Origin: Candidatus Gallimonas merdae
GTDB taxonomy: Bacteria > Bacillota > Clostridia > Christensenellales > Borkfalkiaceae
Length of the DNA: 64,000 nucleotides
Assembly: GCA_904419525.1 (NCBI GenBank)
Contig: CAJFRT010000002.1
Coordinates: 223,311-287,310 of the forward strand
Reading direction: 5' to 3'
Shown: piece by piece, positions 49,901-58,539 of the stretch
Numbering within the stretch: position 1 is the first letter of the stretch
How the letters are laid out: every line of letters starts with the position of its first letter
Notes under the pieces: generated by a model
What the model saw: the letters and a program-made list of their open reading frames with translations, nothing else
What the model was told of the DNA's origin: nothing
Database searches by the model: none
Position numbers and translations under genes: made by a program

Positions 49901-51729
49901 TAAAATCCGATTTTGACGACGCGTTCGACACCCGCGAAATCCCTTACGACCATGGCGAAATCACAGCGCGCCACGGTGCGGAAGATGCGGATGATCTCCT
50001 GCGCCTGTCCTTCGCCGCATTCAAGGATACACATGCCGCCGCGCACGATGTAGCGGTTGATCTTTTCGGCAATACGGCGGTAGCAGTCCAGTCCGTCCAC
50101 GCCGCCGTCAAGCGCGAGATGCGGTTCAAAATCGCGCACGTCCCTGGGGAGCGTCGCGATCTCCGCACTCTGCACGTAGGGAGGATTTGCCGTGATCAGG
50201 TTGAAGCGTCCGCGCACGCCGTCGAACAGGTCCGCCTTGACAAACGTGACGTTTGCCTTGTTCAGGCGGGCATTTTCGCGCGCCACTTCGAGCGCGCCGT
50301 CCGAGATGTCCGTTGCGGTCACGGAGACGTTTTTATCCTTGGCGGCCTCGCATGCGAGCGCGACCGCGACGGCGCCGCTGCCCGTGCAAAGGTCGAGGAC
50401 GCTGTCGCCGTCCTTGACGGAGGCCAGCGCCTGCCGCACGAGGAGCTCCGTCTCCGGACGGGGAATGAGCACCCGCTCGTCCACTTTGAACGTATAGCCG
50501 TAAAATTCCGCATCGCCGTATACATACCAAAGCGGTCTGCCCGTCAGGCGCTGTTCAAACACGTCGAGAATGCTCTTGCATTCCTTGCGGCTGACGACAC
50601 GCTCCGTGCCGAGCGCGCTGCGCGGGATCTTGAGCTCGAGGCTGACGATCCACTCCGCGTCCGATCCGTCGATCTCCTTTTCCGCGAAGCTCTTCTTCAT
50701 CATGGCAAGCAGCGCAGAGAGCTTCGTCTCCGTTGCAAACGTCTTTTCGGGGGAATCGGGGTCGTCGTCCATTTCCTTTGCCTTTTGGAATGCGAGAATG
50801 GCGCATTCGATCATTTTTTCGTCCGGTTCCTGCGTGGTGAGCATCTGCAGAAGATACCCCGGAGCTTTCAGCGGGAGGACGAGCACCGAATCGGTCTTGG
50901 AAAGAAGGCGCAGGATCTCATAGGAGATCGCCGCCACGACGGGCAGAAGAATGATCTTGACGATCAGGGAGATGAGAAAATCCACCCAGCCGATGCCCGT
51001 CATTCCCGTCATTGCAAGCAGCCAGTTGGCAAGCGCAAAGACGAAGATCGAAATGACCAGCACCAGAAAGATAAACGTCGTGCCGCAGCGGTCGTGCAGA
51101 CGGGACGCCTTTCTGACGTTTTCGACGGTCAGTTCGTCGCCGTATTCGTAGCAGTTGATGGTCTTGTGCTCCGCCCCGTGATAGCGGTAGGTCTCGCGCA
51201 GAGACGCAAACAGGAGCGTGAACAGAATGTACAGGAGAAATATGACGAAGCGGAAGCCGCCCTCGATGAGGTTGTACCAGATGCTTCCCGCCCCGCCGAT
51301 CGCGGGCGCCGCCTCCGAAATGAGTGCGGTGAAATAATTGGGGAGGAACAGAAACAGCACGACGGCAAGGGCGACGCCAAGGACGGTCGCGATCGTCGTG
51401 ACGATCTCGCCGACGGAAATTTTCCAGTGTTCGGCGACCCATTTTGTGAACTTGGACGGCTCCTCGTCGTCGGCAACGGCAACTTCGGAACTGCGCAGAA
51501 GGGAGCGCATTCCGAGCACGAGGGAGGAAACAAAGCTCACCACCCCCCGCACAAAGGGAAACCGGAGCCACTTCTTCCGCTTTTCGGGCGGTGTGATCCG
51601 TTTCGCCTCCGTCTGAATTTCCCCGTTATCGTCGCGCACAACGGTCGCCATGCCGCGCTTGCCGCGCATCATGACGCCCTGGATCACGGCCTGTCCGCCG
51701 ATATAGGTGCGCTGTGTCTTTTTTCTCAT
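49900..51729 (-). CDS. prmC: Fusion of DUF1385 membrane protein and release-factor methyltransferase PrmC
   Basis: One 609-residue frame encodes two proteins that are usually separate. Residues 1-310 are DUF1385 (YqhQ-like): GGQAVIQGVMMRGKRGMA at the N-terminus, several membrane segments and YRYHGAEHKTINCYEYG. Residues about 330-609 are PrmC (HemK): a helical N-domain, the SAM motif VLDLCTGSGAVAVALA (about 443) and catalytic NPPY (about 512). PrmC methylates the GGQ glutamine of release factors. The fusion would tether PrmC to the membrane. No frameshift or internal start is needed. Neighbours rpmE and prfA match the usual order of the separate genes. Confidence 0.92.
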   Translation of the reverse strand: MRKKTQRTYIGGQAVIQGVMMRGKRGMATVVRDDNGEIQTEAKRITPPEKRKKWLRFPFVRGVVSFVSSLVLGMRSLLRSSEVAVADDEEPSKFTKWVAEHWKISVGEIVTTIATVLGVALAVVLFLFLPNYFTALISEAAPAIGGAGSIWYNLIEGGFRFVIFLLYILFTLLFASLRETYRYHGAEHKTINCYEYGDELTVENVRKASRLHDRCGTTFIFLVLVISIFVFALANWLLAMTGMTGIGWVDFLISLIVKIILLPVVAAISYEILRLLSKTDSVLVLPLKAPGYLLQMLTTQEPDEKMIECAILAFQKAKEMDDDPDSPEKTFATETKLSALLAMMKKSFAEKEIDGSDAEWIVSLELKIPRSALGTERVVSRKECKSILDVFEQRLTGRPLWYVYGDAEFYGYTFKVDERVLIPRPETELLVRQALASVKDGDSVLDLCTGSGAVAVALACEAAKDKNVSVTATDISDGALEVARENARLNKANVTFVKADLFDGVRGRFNLITANPPYVQSAEIATLPRDVRDFEPHLALDGGVDGLDCYRRIAEKINRYIVRGGMCILECGEGQAQEIIRIFRTVARCDFAMVVRDFAGVERVVKIGF

Positions 51730-51833
51730 AAAACCCCTGTCCTGCAGTGTTGCGCGCGCAGCCCGCGCCCGCGCGGATGCACGAAAAGCGCGCGCATTCC
51801 CCGCGCGCCCCGTGCCTTATTTCGCATGATAGA

Positions 51834-51862
51834 CAAAACAGCTCCCGTTTGCGGAGCTGTTT
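51834..51862 (-). terminator. Terminator of rpmE
   Basis: AAACAGCTCC/GGAGCTGTTT stem (51836-51862) with a 7-nt loop, ending in TTTTG on the minus strand. The fusion gene downstream must be reached by readthrough or another promoter in the GC-rich gap 51730-51830. Confidence 0.75.
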
Positions 51863-51876
51863 GCGTCCGGTAAATC

Positions 51877-52080
51877 TCAGATACCGTATCTTTTCTTGAA
51901 CTTATCGACACGTCCGCCGGTATCGACGAGCTTCTGCCGTCCCGTGAAGAAAGGGTGGCACTTGCTGCAGATATCCACTTTCATCACGTCCACGTCCTTT
52001 GTGGTGCCCGTCTTGAACGTCTCGCCGCAGGCGCAGACAACCGTCACTTCGTGATATTTGGGATGAATGTCAGGCTTCAT
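51877..52080 (-). CDS. rpmE: 50S ribosomal protein L31 (zinc-binding form)
   Basis: L31 bridges the ribosomal subunits. The 67-residue product starts [20 protein letters not shown] and contains [13 protein letters not shown], so all four zinc-binding Cys (CxC and CxxC) are present, marking the C+ form. The ATG follows GCGAGGTGAACGAAG. It has a strong promoter and a terminator of its own. Confidence 0.97.
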   Translation of the reverse strand: MKPDIHPKYHEVTVVCACGETFKTGTTKDVDVMKVDICSKCHPFFTGRQKLVDTGGRVDKFKKRYGI

Positions 52081-52118
52081 TCTTCGTTCACCTCGCTTAT
52101 AAGGAAAATACGATTGCT

Positions 52119-52147
52119 ATTATATCCATTTTTCCGCCTTTCGTCAA
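52119..52147 (-). promoter_or_regulatory. Sigma-A promoter of rpmE
   Basis: TTGACG (52142-52147), 17-bp spacer, TATAAT (52119-52124). Confidence 0.8.
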
Positions 52148-52252
52148 CTGATTTTGAAAGGCTGTGCGAAAAAAACGCGCCGCCGCCCGCGATATGATCC
52201 TCCTTCCTGCAGCGGGTCCGCCCCGCCCGGCGTGAAATTACGCGCGAAACAC

Positions 52253-52281
52253 TTGCAAAATCATGCCGCGTGCGGTATAAT
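52253..52281 (+). promoter_or_regulatory. Sigma-A promoter of the MDR gene
   Basis: TTGCAA (52253-52258), 17-bp spacer, TATAAT (52276-52281). The 72-nt leader can form a CGGGAA/TTCCCG hairpin and an AGCCC/GGGCT helix before the AGAGGT site. Confidence 0.75.
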
Positions 52282-52359
52282 ACGGGTGAACTTGCGGGAA
52301 GCTGTTCCCGAAAGCCCTGTGAAAAATCGTCTTTTACGGGGCTCCATGAGAGGTAACAT

Positions 52360-53367
52360 ATGAACGTGTGGAAACTCACCGCCCCCGGTAAAATCGAACA
52401 TACGGAGACGGAAAACCCCGCCCGCGAGGAGGGAAAGGTGCGCGTGCGCGTCACCAGAGTCTTTCTGAACGGGACGGACGCCGCGATCTTTGACGGGACG
52501 ATCGGGACGCACCGGCCGCTCATTCCGGGGCGGTACGCCGTCGGCATGGTCGCGGAAGAAGGCGGCGTGAGCTATCTTCCGAAGGGAACGCGCGTGCTGC
52601 TGCACGCCGTGGTCGATGCGCCCGACACGGGAACAAAGAAAAAGGACTTTTCGGAGGACGACTTTCTGCTGTGCGGACGCACGGCGGACGGATATCTGCG
52701 CGATCTCGTCAACCTGCCTCCCGAAAACGTGACGGCGCTTCCCGATTCGGTCAACGACGAAAAGGCGCTCCTCCTGCACCACGTCGCCCTTGCCAAAGCG
52801 GCGGCGGACAAACTGGGCGTCAGAAAGGGCCAGCACGTCGCCGTTGTCGGGGCAAACCTTCTGGGGATCCTCCTGTGTCAGCTGCTCATCTACCAGCAGG
52901 CGGCGCCCATTCTCATCGATGCCGAACCGGAGCGGCTGGAATTCGCCAGGAGCTGCGGTATTTACTACACCATGGCGGCGGACGACGCGCTGCTTGACAA
53001 CGTAGCCAACGTGACGGGCGGAAGGCTGGTGAGCGGCGCGGTCTACCTTGCGTCTTCCCGGAGGAACGACTCCTCCATTCCCTTCTCCGTCTGTGCCCAG
53101 CATGCGAACGTCGTGCTGTGCGGGTTCGGCGAAAAAATTTCGATCGACTTTGCCATTCCCTTCCGCAAGCAGCTCTCCGTGTTCTGCGTCACGCACCGGT
53201 CGGACAATCTGGAATCGGCGATCAACCTGGTCGTGAGCGGCGCCGTGGACGTCTCCCCCTTCGATTTCCGCACCGTAAAGGCGGACGGCATAGAACCCCT
53301 TCTCAAAGAATATCCGCAGGCCTGCGCACGCAAACTCGGCACGATCAGCACGGTCACCCTGCTCTGA
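52360..53367 (+). CDS. Medium-chain dehydrogenase/reductase-like protein
   Basis: The 335-residue protein has the two-domain MDR fold: a GroES-like N-terminal domain with RYAVGMVAEEGGVSYLPKG and VLLHAVVDAPD, and a Rossmann domain with VAVVGANLLGILLCQLL. The catalytic zinc Cys/His set of alcohol dehydrogenases is not evident, and the glycine-rich loop reads GANLLG. It may therefore be a zinc-free reductase or a divergent sugar-alcohol dehydrogenase. It leads the short plus-strand set MDR-HAD-YfcE. Confidence 0.75.
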   Translation: MNVWKLTAPGKIEHTETENPAREEGKVRVRVTRVFLNGTDAAIFDGTIGTHRPLIPGRYAVGMVAEEGGVSYLPKGTRVLLHAVVDAPDTGTKKKDFSEDDFLLCGRTADGYLRDLVNLPPENVTALPDSVNDEKALLLHHVALAKAAADKLGVRKGQHVAVVGANLLGILLCQLLIYQQAAPILIDAEPERLEFARSCGIYYTMAADDALLDNVANVTGGRLVSGAVYLASSRRNDSSIPFSVCAQHANVVLCGFGEKISIDFAIPFRKQLSVFCVTHRSDNLESAINLVVSGAVDVSPFDFRTVKADGIEPLLKEYPQACARKLGTISTVTLL

Positions 53368-53430
53368 CCCGTCTGCACACGATCGGACGGTACCATGTCC
53401 GCGGGGCGGCCCCGCGCACGATCGACAACT

Positions 53431-54237
53431 ATGGTAAAATTCATTGCTTCGGATCTGGACGGAACACTTCTGAACGGCGAGCGAAACCTCCCGCAGGAGA
53501 TCTTTCCCCTGATCAGAAAACTCAGATCGCTCGGCGTCCTGTTCGCTCCCGCAAGCGGACGGCAGTACGCCAATATCCGCAAGTTGTTCGCCCCCGTGGC
53601 GGACGACGTTGTTTTTATCTGCGAAAACGGCGCGCTCGTCAAATACCGCGGGAAGACCCTTCACCTGACGCCCATCCGCAATCTGTACCTGAAAGACGCG
53701 CTGGACGAGATCCGTGCGCTGCCCCACCTGTATCCCCTTTTGAGCGGCGCCGACTGCGCATACATTGAAAACAGCGAAATGCCCTTTTTTCAGTATGCGA
53801 TGCTCTCCTACACCAACTGCAGGAAAGTCACCGACCTCAATGAGATCATCGGCAAGGAGGACATCTGCAAGATCGCCGTCTATGACGAGATCGCCGCCGC
53901 CGAAAACTGCATCAAGGTGCTCCCGCAGCGGCTGCCACACCTCAGGACCATTCTGTCGGGCTACGACTGGTGCGACGTATCCGCCCCGGAGGCCAACAAG
54001 GGCGAGGCGATCCGCTTTATCCGGAAGGCGTTTTCCATTGAGAAGGAGGAATGCGTCGCATTCGGCGATCACATGAACGATTACGAAATGCTGGGCGAAT
54101 GCGGGCGCGCATACGTGCCGGAAAACGCCTATCCGCCGCTCAAAAAGCTCGTCGGGCGGGTCATTCCCGCCAACACCAGGGGCGGTGTGATCACAAAACT
54201 CAAAGAAATCATCGAAGAACTCGAGGAAACCGCATGA
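53431..54237 (+). CDS. HAD hydrolase, Cof subfamily
   Basis: The 268-residue phosphatase has motif I IASDLDGTLLNGERNLP, LFAPASGRQYANI and the C-terminal motif CVAFGDHMNDYEML, the pattern of Cof-type IIB HAD enzymes acting on sugar phosphates or phosphorylated cofactors. I take the ATG at 53431 (MVKFIASD); neither it nor the in-frame ATG at 53395 has a clear ribosome binding site. It lies 63 nt after the MDR gene and overlaps yfcE by ATGA. Confidence 0.9.
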   Translation: MVKFIASDLDGTLLNGERNLPQEIFPLIRKLRSLGVLFAPASGRQYANIRKLFAPVADDVVFICENGALVKYRGKTLHLTPIRNLYLKDALDEIRALPHLYPLLSGADCAYIENSEMPFFQYAMLSYTNCRKVTDLNEIIGKEDICKIAVYDEIAAAENCIKVLPQRLPHLRTILSGYDWCDVSAPEANKGEAIRFIRKAFSIEKEECVAFGDHMNDYEMLGECGRAYVPENAYPPLKKLVGRVIPANTRGGVITKLKEIIEELEETA

Positions 54238-54767
54238 AATACGTCATTGCATCGGACATTCACGGCTCGGCATATTACTGCCGCCTGCTGCAGCAGCGCT
54301 ATGCGCAGGAACATGCGCACAAACTTCTTCTTCTCGGCGATCTGCTCTATCACGGCGCGCGGAACGCGCTCCCGCGAGATTATTCCACGCTGAAAACGGC
54401 GGAGATCCTCAATTCCATGAAAGACGAGATCCTCTGCGTGCGCGGAAACTGCGATTCGGACGTGGACGCCATGGTGTTGGAATTCCCCATCACGGCCGCC
54501 TTTGCCCTGCTCCCCGCGGGGGACAGGACGCTTGTCCTGACGCACGGCCACAACGAATACGCCTGCCTCAAAAAGGGCGACGTGCTTGTCAACGGACATT
54601 TTCACGTGCCCGCATTCGAGGAGCGCGGAGCCTACACGTATGTCAACTGCGGATCGGTCTCCATTCCCAAGGAGAACTCGCCGCACTCCTATCTCGTGCT
54701 TGAAAACGACACGCTCGTATGGAAAGACGTGGAGACCGGAGAAATTTTCAGAAAAGCTTCCCTTTAA
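54234..54767 (+). CDS. yfcE: YfcE-type metallophosphodiesterase
   Basis: The 177-residue protein has the calcineurin-like metal ligands in ASDIHGS, LLGDLLYHG, VRGNCDSD, LTHGHN and NGHFHVP; family members cleave simple phosphodiesters. The ATG at 54234 overlaps the HAD stop (ATGA), so the two phosphatases are coupled. Physiological substrate unknown. Confidence 0.93.
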   Translation: MKYVIASDIHGSAYYCRLLQQRYAQEHAHKLLLLGDLLYHGARNALPRDYSTLKTAEILNSMKDEILCVRGNCDSDVDAMVLEFPITAAFALLPAGDRTLVLTHGHNEYACLKKGDVLVNGHFHVPAFEERGAYTYVNCGSVSIPKENSPHSYLVLENDTLVWKDVETGEIFRKASL

Positions 54768-54782
54768 TTTTTTACCAACTAC

Positions 54783-54811
54783 TTGACAAACCATGAAGAA
54801 TCGTCTACAAT
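54783..54811 (+). promoter_or_regulatory. Promoter of the 79-residue membrane protein gene
   Basis: TTGACA (54783-54788), 17-bp spacer, TACAAT (54806-54811). Leader about 27 nt. Confidence 0.75.
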
Positions 54812-54844
54812 AGTGGTATCAAATCTGATAAGGAGAAAACGATT

Positions 54845-55084
54845 ATGGCAAAAAAAGGCGCTGCTTGCGGCAATGCTATCATGGGACTTCCGTGGATCCT
54901 GCGCGTCCTTCTTGCAATCTTCCTTGACTGTGTACTTGGAATCTGCCGCTTTATCGACGGTATTTTTCAGGGAAAAATCCTGAAGATCATCATCGGCTTT
55001 TTGTGGATCTTTTACGGGCTTGCCATCGGCTGGATCCTGGACATCGTGTTCATGCTTCTCGGCATGCGTCCGCTGTTCCTTTGA
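54845..55084 (+). CDS. Small two-segment membrane protein
   Basis: The 79-residue protein has a short basic N-terminus (MAKKGAACGNAI) and two hydrophobic stretches, about residues 16-36 and 46-75. The general pattern, with a conserved-looking WILRVLLAIFLD and KIIIGFLWIFYG, recalls small YqaE/Pmp3-type membrane proteins, but I cannot confirm the family. It has its own strong promoter, AAGGAG site and terminator, so it is a genuine single-gene unit likely expressed well. Confidence 0.75.
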   Translation: MAKKGAACGNAIMGLPWILRVLLAIFLDCVLGICRFIDGIFQGKILKIIIGFLWIFYGLAIGWILDIVFMLLGMRPLFL

Positions 55085-55104
55085 TCCGAAGAACAACGCA
55101 TGAC

Positions 55105-55132
55105 AAAAACGCACCCGTCAGGGTGCGTTTTT
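55105..55132. terminator. Bidirectional terminator
   Basis: AAAAACGCACCC/GGGTGCGTTTTT stem with loop GTCA; serves the plus-strand small membrane protein gene and the convergent PP2C phosphatase gene. Confidence 0.85.
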
Positions 55133-55145
55133 CTATGTCCGTCGG

Positions 55146-56201
55146 TCATTCCAGATCGAAAGCGATGGCGGTGAGATCGTCGTCGAACGTCCCGCAGAAT
55201 TCCTTGAGCACCGCCTTCAGGCGCTCGATGAAGCGCTCGGCATTTTCAGAGCGCCGCAGGACCTCTTCCACCCGCTCGATGCCGAACTGTTCCCCTGCGG
55301 CATTCCGGCTCTCGGTCACGCCGTCCGTCAAAAGCACGAGGATATCCCCCTTGCTGTATCCGATCGCCCTGTCCGTATAGGAAAAGTCGGGGATCCAGTT
55401 GGAAATGGGCGGAGAATTCACAACGATCTCGTCAATTCCAAGAGCGCTCTTCAGCAGCATGGGCGCATTGTGCCCGGCAACGCTGTAAACGATCTCCTGC
55501 CGCGGCCGCTCGATGCGCACGGCCGCCGCCGTGACATAGGAACGTTCGTCCAGATTGAGCTCCTGAAACTTGGCGTTCAGGCCGCGCAGCGCCTTTGCAG
55601 GCGAAAGTTCGCTCCTGTCCCAGCCCGCCTTGACGAAGGCGGAGAGCATGCCCGCCGAGATCCCCTTTCCGGAGACGTCGGCAAGAAATCCCATCGTCTC
55701 GCCGCCGGCTTCGTACACGTCGGGAAGATCGCCGCCGATCTCACGGCAGGGAATATACATAAAGGAATAGTGCGTGCCCGCACCGCTCTGTGCGGGCGGG
55801 AGCAGCCGCTGCTGGATATCCTGCGCCGAATACATCTCGCGCGCGATCTCCGTCGCATAGGCGTCGTCCACGATGCCCAGAAAATACTTTCCGAGGGGCG
55901 TGACGCGGATCCGGAAGGAGAGATTCCCCTCGCTCCCGCGCACGATGAGCTTGCGGAAGGCCCGTCCGCCGTTTTTCATTGCGTCGGAGAACAGGGAGCG
56001 CATGGGACAATAGGCGCACCGCACCCCTTCGCCGCAGACGTCGTCCGAGACGCAGCCCGTCGTCTCCTTGAGCGTCCCCTTCGGTCTGGCCGAACGGAAA
56101 CACTCGCGGAAGGCGCGGTTGGTGTAGCGCACCCGCATATTTTTATCCACGACGACCGCCGCCGTCGGGATATTGTCGAGCACTTCCCGGTACAGGTTCA
56201 T
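55146..56201 (-). CDS. PAS domain plus SpoIIE-type PP2C phosphatase
   Basis: The 351-residue protein has an N-terminal PAS domain (about 1-115: IPTAAVVVDKNMRVRYTNRAF) and a SpoIIE/RsbU-like phosphatase domain (about 150-351) with GGDLPDVYE, LADVSGKGISAGM, GHNAPML and LLTDGVTESRNAAGE. The PAS domain has four close Cys (50, 56, 62, 65, the last two as CAYC) that could hold a metal or Fe-S cluster. Such proteins usually dephosphorylate anti-sigma antagonists or act in redox signalling. It starts 1 nt after the lipid kinase gene. Confidence 0.9.
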   Translation of the reverse strand: MNLYREVLDNIPTAAVVVDKNMRVRYTNRAFRECFRSARPKGTLKETTGCVSDDVCGEGVRCAYCPMRSLFSDAMKNGGRAFRKLIVRGSEGNLSFRIRVTPLGKYFLGIVDDAYATEIAREMYSAQDIQQRLLPPAQSGAGTHYSFMYIPCREIGGDLPDVYEAGGETMGFLADVSGKGISAGMLSAFVKAGWDRSELSPAKALRGLNAKFQELNLDERSYVTAAAVRIERPRQEIVYSVAGHNAPMLLKSALGIDEIVVNSPPISNWIPDFSYTDRAIGYSKGDILVLLTDGVTESRNAAGEQFGIERVEEVLRRSENAERFIERLKAVLKEFCGTFDDDLTAIAFDLE

Positions 56202-56202
56202 G

Positions 56203-57066
56203 TCACCCTCGGTACATTCTGAGTTTTCCGCTCACAAGATGCGCGTTGAGCGCGTCCGCTTCCTCGATCTCGCCGTCGTACTGCACAAAGATTTTCCCGT
56301 CCGGCGAGGAAATAACGGCCTCCGAGCAGGAAACATGATGCGTGATGGGGCGTTTCAGCAGCTTTCCGCGCATGAGGCGGATGAGTTCGGGCAGGATCTT
56401 CCACCGCGGCGGGCTCTCCACAACGACCAGTTCGAGCTGACCGTCGTCCGGTTTTGCAACGGGACAGATCGGAATGCCGCCGCCGAACTGCTTTCCGCTG
56501 CAGACCGCGGCAATGAGCGCAAAGTATTCCTTGGTCTCGCCCCCTGTCGTGACGATCAGTTTGGTGCCGCGGTAATGCAGAAGCGTGGCGACGAGACTTC
56601 TGAAATACTTGCCCTTGTTGGTGCCGTGGCGCATAGTGGCACACCGACGCAGGATCTCGACGTCGATGCCTGTCCCGACGATGTTGATGCTGCGCCGCGT
56701 GCCGCATTCGATATAGTCGACGGGACGCGCCTCTTTTCCCAGGATCAGATCGAGCGCACGGATCCCGTGCGGAATATGTACGGAGGCCGCAAAGTCGTTC
56801 CCCGTGCCCGCAGGCACCAGGCCGAGCGTGCAGGACGAAGGGTCGGCCAGCCCGCTGACGACCTCGTTGAGGGTGCCGTCGCCGCCCACCACGATGAAAT
56901 CCTTTCCGCCCGATTCCGAAAGACTGCGGGCGTATTTCCCCGCATCTCCCGTCCTTTCGGTATAAAAAATGCGATAGCCGATCCCGCGTGCGCGGAACTT
57001 TTTCTCCATCGCCGCAACCAGCTTTCTGACGCGCCGCGCATGACAATTGACTATGACGTTGAACAA
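56203..57066 (-). CDS. Diacylglycerol kinase-like lipid kinase (DagK/YegS type)
   Basis: The 287-residue protein has the catalytic motif VVGGDGTLNEVVSGL (about residue 60), LVPAGTGNDFA and the metal-site region QYDGEI near the C-terminus. Bacterial members phosphorylate diacylglycerol in lipid recycling. The best start is TTG at 57066 (FNVIVNCHARR), with GAGGGGACG upstream; no in-frame ATG lies nearby. It shares a promoter region with cca and is coupled to the PAS-PP2C gene. Confidence 0.88.
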   Translation of the reverse strand: MFNVIVNCHARRVRKLVAAMEKKFRARGIGYRIFYTERTGDAGKYARSLSESGGKDFIVVGGDGTLNEVVSGLADPSSCTLGLVPAGTGNDFAASVHIPHGIRALDLILGKEARPVDYIECGTRRSINIVGTGIDVEILRRCATMRHGTNKGKYFRSLVATLLHYRGTKLIVTTGGETKEYFALIAAVCSGKQFGGGIPICPVAKPDDGQLELVVVESPPRWKILPELIRLMRGKLLKRPITHHVSCSEAVISSPDGKIFVQYDGEIEEADALNAHLVSGKLRMYRG

Positions 57067-57101
57067 GACCGTCCCCTCTCCCTTATCGCTCTTCGAGGGG
57101 T

Positions 57102-57130
57102 ATTATACAATATTTCGCGCATGATTGCAA
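57102..57130 (-). promoter_or_regulatory. Promoter of lipid kinase-PP2C
   Basis: TTGCAA (57125-57130), 17-bp spacer, TATAAT (57102-57107). The -35 hexamer is its own complement and is shared with the cca promoter. Confidence 0.75.
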
Positions 57131-57153
57131 TTTTTTTGCAAATCTGTTATACT
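57125..57153 (+). promoter_or_regulatory. Promoter of cca-rmuC
   Basis: TTGCAA (57125-57130), 17-bp spacer, TATACT (57148-57153) with extended TGT. Leader about 24 nt. Confidence 0.75.
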
Positions 57154-57183
57154 CTTTTCGGAAAAATTTCTCGGAGACAAACC

Positions 57184-58539
57184 ATGGAACGTCTGATCCC
57201 CCGTCCGCTCAAAGAACTTGCCGCAGCGCTGCCCGCCCCCCTGTACCTGGTGGGCGGAAGCGTCCGCGACTTTCTGGCAGGCTTTTCCGCCGGAGAGACC
57301 GACTGGGATCTCTGCTCCCCGGCCTCCGAAGAGCTCCTCGAACAGGCCGCGCAAAAATGCGGTTTTACGGTGCGCGCCGTCTACCGCAATACGGGCACGG
57401 TAAAACTGAGCGATCCCGACGGCACCGGCTATGAATATACCCGTTTCCGTTCCGATCAATACGTGCGCGGCCTGCATACGCCCGCAGAGATCGTTTTTAC
57501 CGACGATATCGCGCTCGACGCGCGCCGCCGGGACTTCTGCGCGAACGCCGTCTATTACGAGATCGAAAGCGGCACATTCTGCGATCCGCTGGGCGGCATT
57601 GCGGATATCCGCGCAAAAACGCTGCGCACCGTCGCCCCCGCAGCGAAGGTGTTCGGCGAGGACGGCCTGCGCCTTGTCCGCCTTGCGCGGCTGGCCGCCC
57701 AGACGGGATTTTCGCCCGATGCAGAGTGCCTTGCCGGAGCAAAGAAAAACCATGCGCTCATCGGCGACATCGCGCCCGAACGCATCTTTGCCGAACTGGA
57801 CCTGCTGCTGCACGCCGACCGGAAGGCGGGCGGCGAACAGGGCCCTTTGCGCGGGCTCTGCATTCTGCGCGAGACGGGCGTCCTGAAGGAAATTCTGCCC
57901 GAACTCGCCGCGGGAGACGGCATGCCTCAGCGCCCCGACTTCCATCGATACGACGTTCTGGAACACTCCTTCCGCTGTGTGCGCTATGCCCCGGAAAATA
58001 TCCGGTGGGCGGCGCTTCTGCACGACGTCGGAAAGCCCTTCTGCTTTACAAGGGACGGGAACTTCCACGCCCACCCCGAAGAGGGCGCGCGCCTGACGGA
58101 GGAGATCCTTTCCCGCCTGAAAGCGCCCAAAAAATTTACCGAACGGACGGCAAGGCTCGTCGCCCTGCATATGCGGGACTTCAACCTTGCCATGAAGGAG
58201 AGCAAGGTGCGGCGGGAGATCCAGACAAACTACGATCTTTTGCCCGAACTGTTCGCCCTGCGCCAGGCCGATTTTTCCGCCTGCAAGGACGACCGTTCCC
58301 CGGCGCCCGGCGTCGTAAAATGGCAGCGGATCCTCGGACAGATGCGCGCGGAGGGCGTCCCCTTTACCCTGAAAGAGCTCGCCGTGAACGGCGCGGACCT
58401 CACGGCCCTTGGCATCGGCGGCGAACGGGTGGGCGAGGTCCTGCGCGGACTTCTTGCCTACTGCGCGCAGGACGGGACACGCAACACGCGCGAAAAGCTG
58501 CTGCGGCACGTAAAAAACTGCACAAAGGAGAACAAATGA
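57184..58539 (+). CDS. cca: tRNA nucleotidyltransferase / poly(A) polymerase family with HD domain
   Basis: The enzyme adds or repairs the CCA end of tRNA. The 451-residue class II protein has LYLVGGSVRDFLAG and DWDLCSP (catalytic DxD), RRDFCANAVYYE, GEDGLRLVRLARLAAQTGF and an HD domain with LLHDVGKPFCF (about residue 280). The ATG is at 57184; a much longer open frame upstream is accidental. It overlaps rmuC by ATGA. Confidence 0.94.
   Translation: MERLIPRPLKELAAALPAPLYLVGGSVRDFLAGFSAGETDWDLCSPASEELLEQAAQKCGFTVRAVYRNTGTVKLSDPDGTGYEYTRFRSDQYVRGLHTPAEIVFTDDIALDARRRDFCANAVYYEIESGTFCDPLGGIADIRAKTLRTVAPAAKVFGEDGLRLVRLARLAAQTGFSPDAECLAGAKKNHALIGDIAPERIFAELDLLLHADRKAGGEQGPLRGLCILRETGVLKEILPELAAGDGMPQRPDFHRYDVLEHSFRCVRYAPENIRWAALLHDVGKPFCFTRDGNFHAHPEEGARLTEEILSRLKAPKKFTERTARLVALHMRDFNLAMKESKVRREIQTNYDLLPELFALRQADFSACKDDRSPAPGVVKWQRILGQMRAEGVPFTLKELAVNGADLTALGIGGERVGEVLRGLLAYCAQDGTRNTREKLLRHVKNCTKENK

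Noticed and set aside
53424..53446. TGGTAAAAT at the HAD gene start as a leaderless promoter
   Set aside because: It overlaps the start codon itself and has no -35; the gene is close enough to the MDR gene to be cotranscribed.
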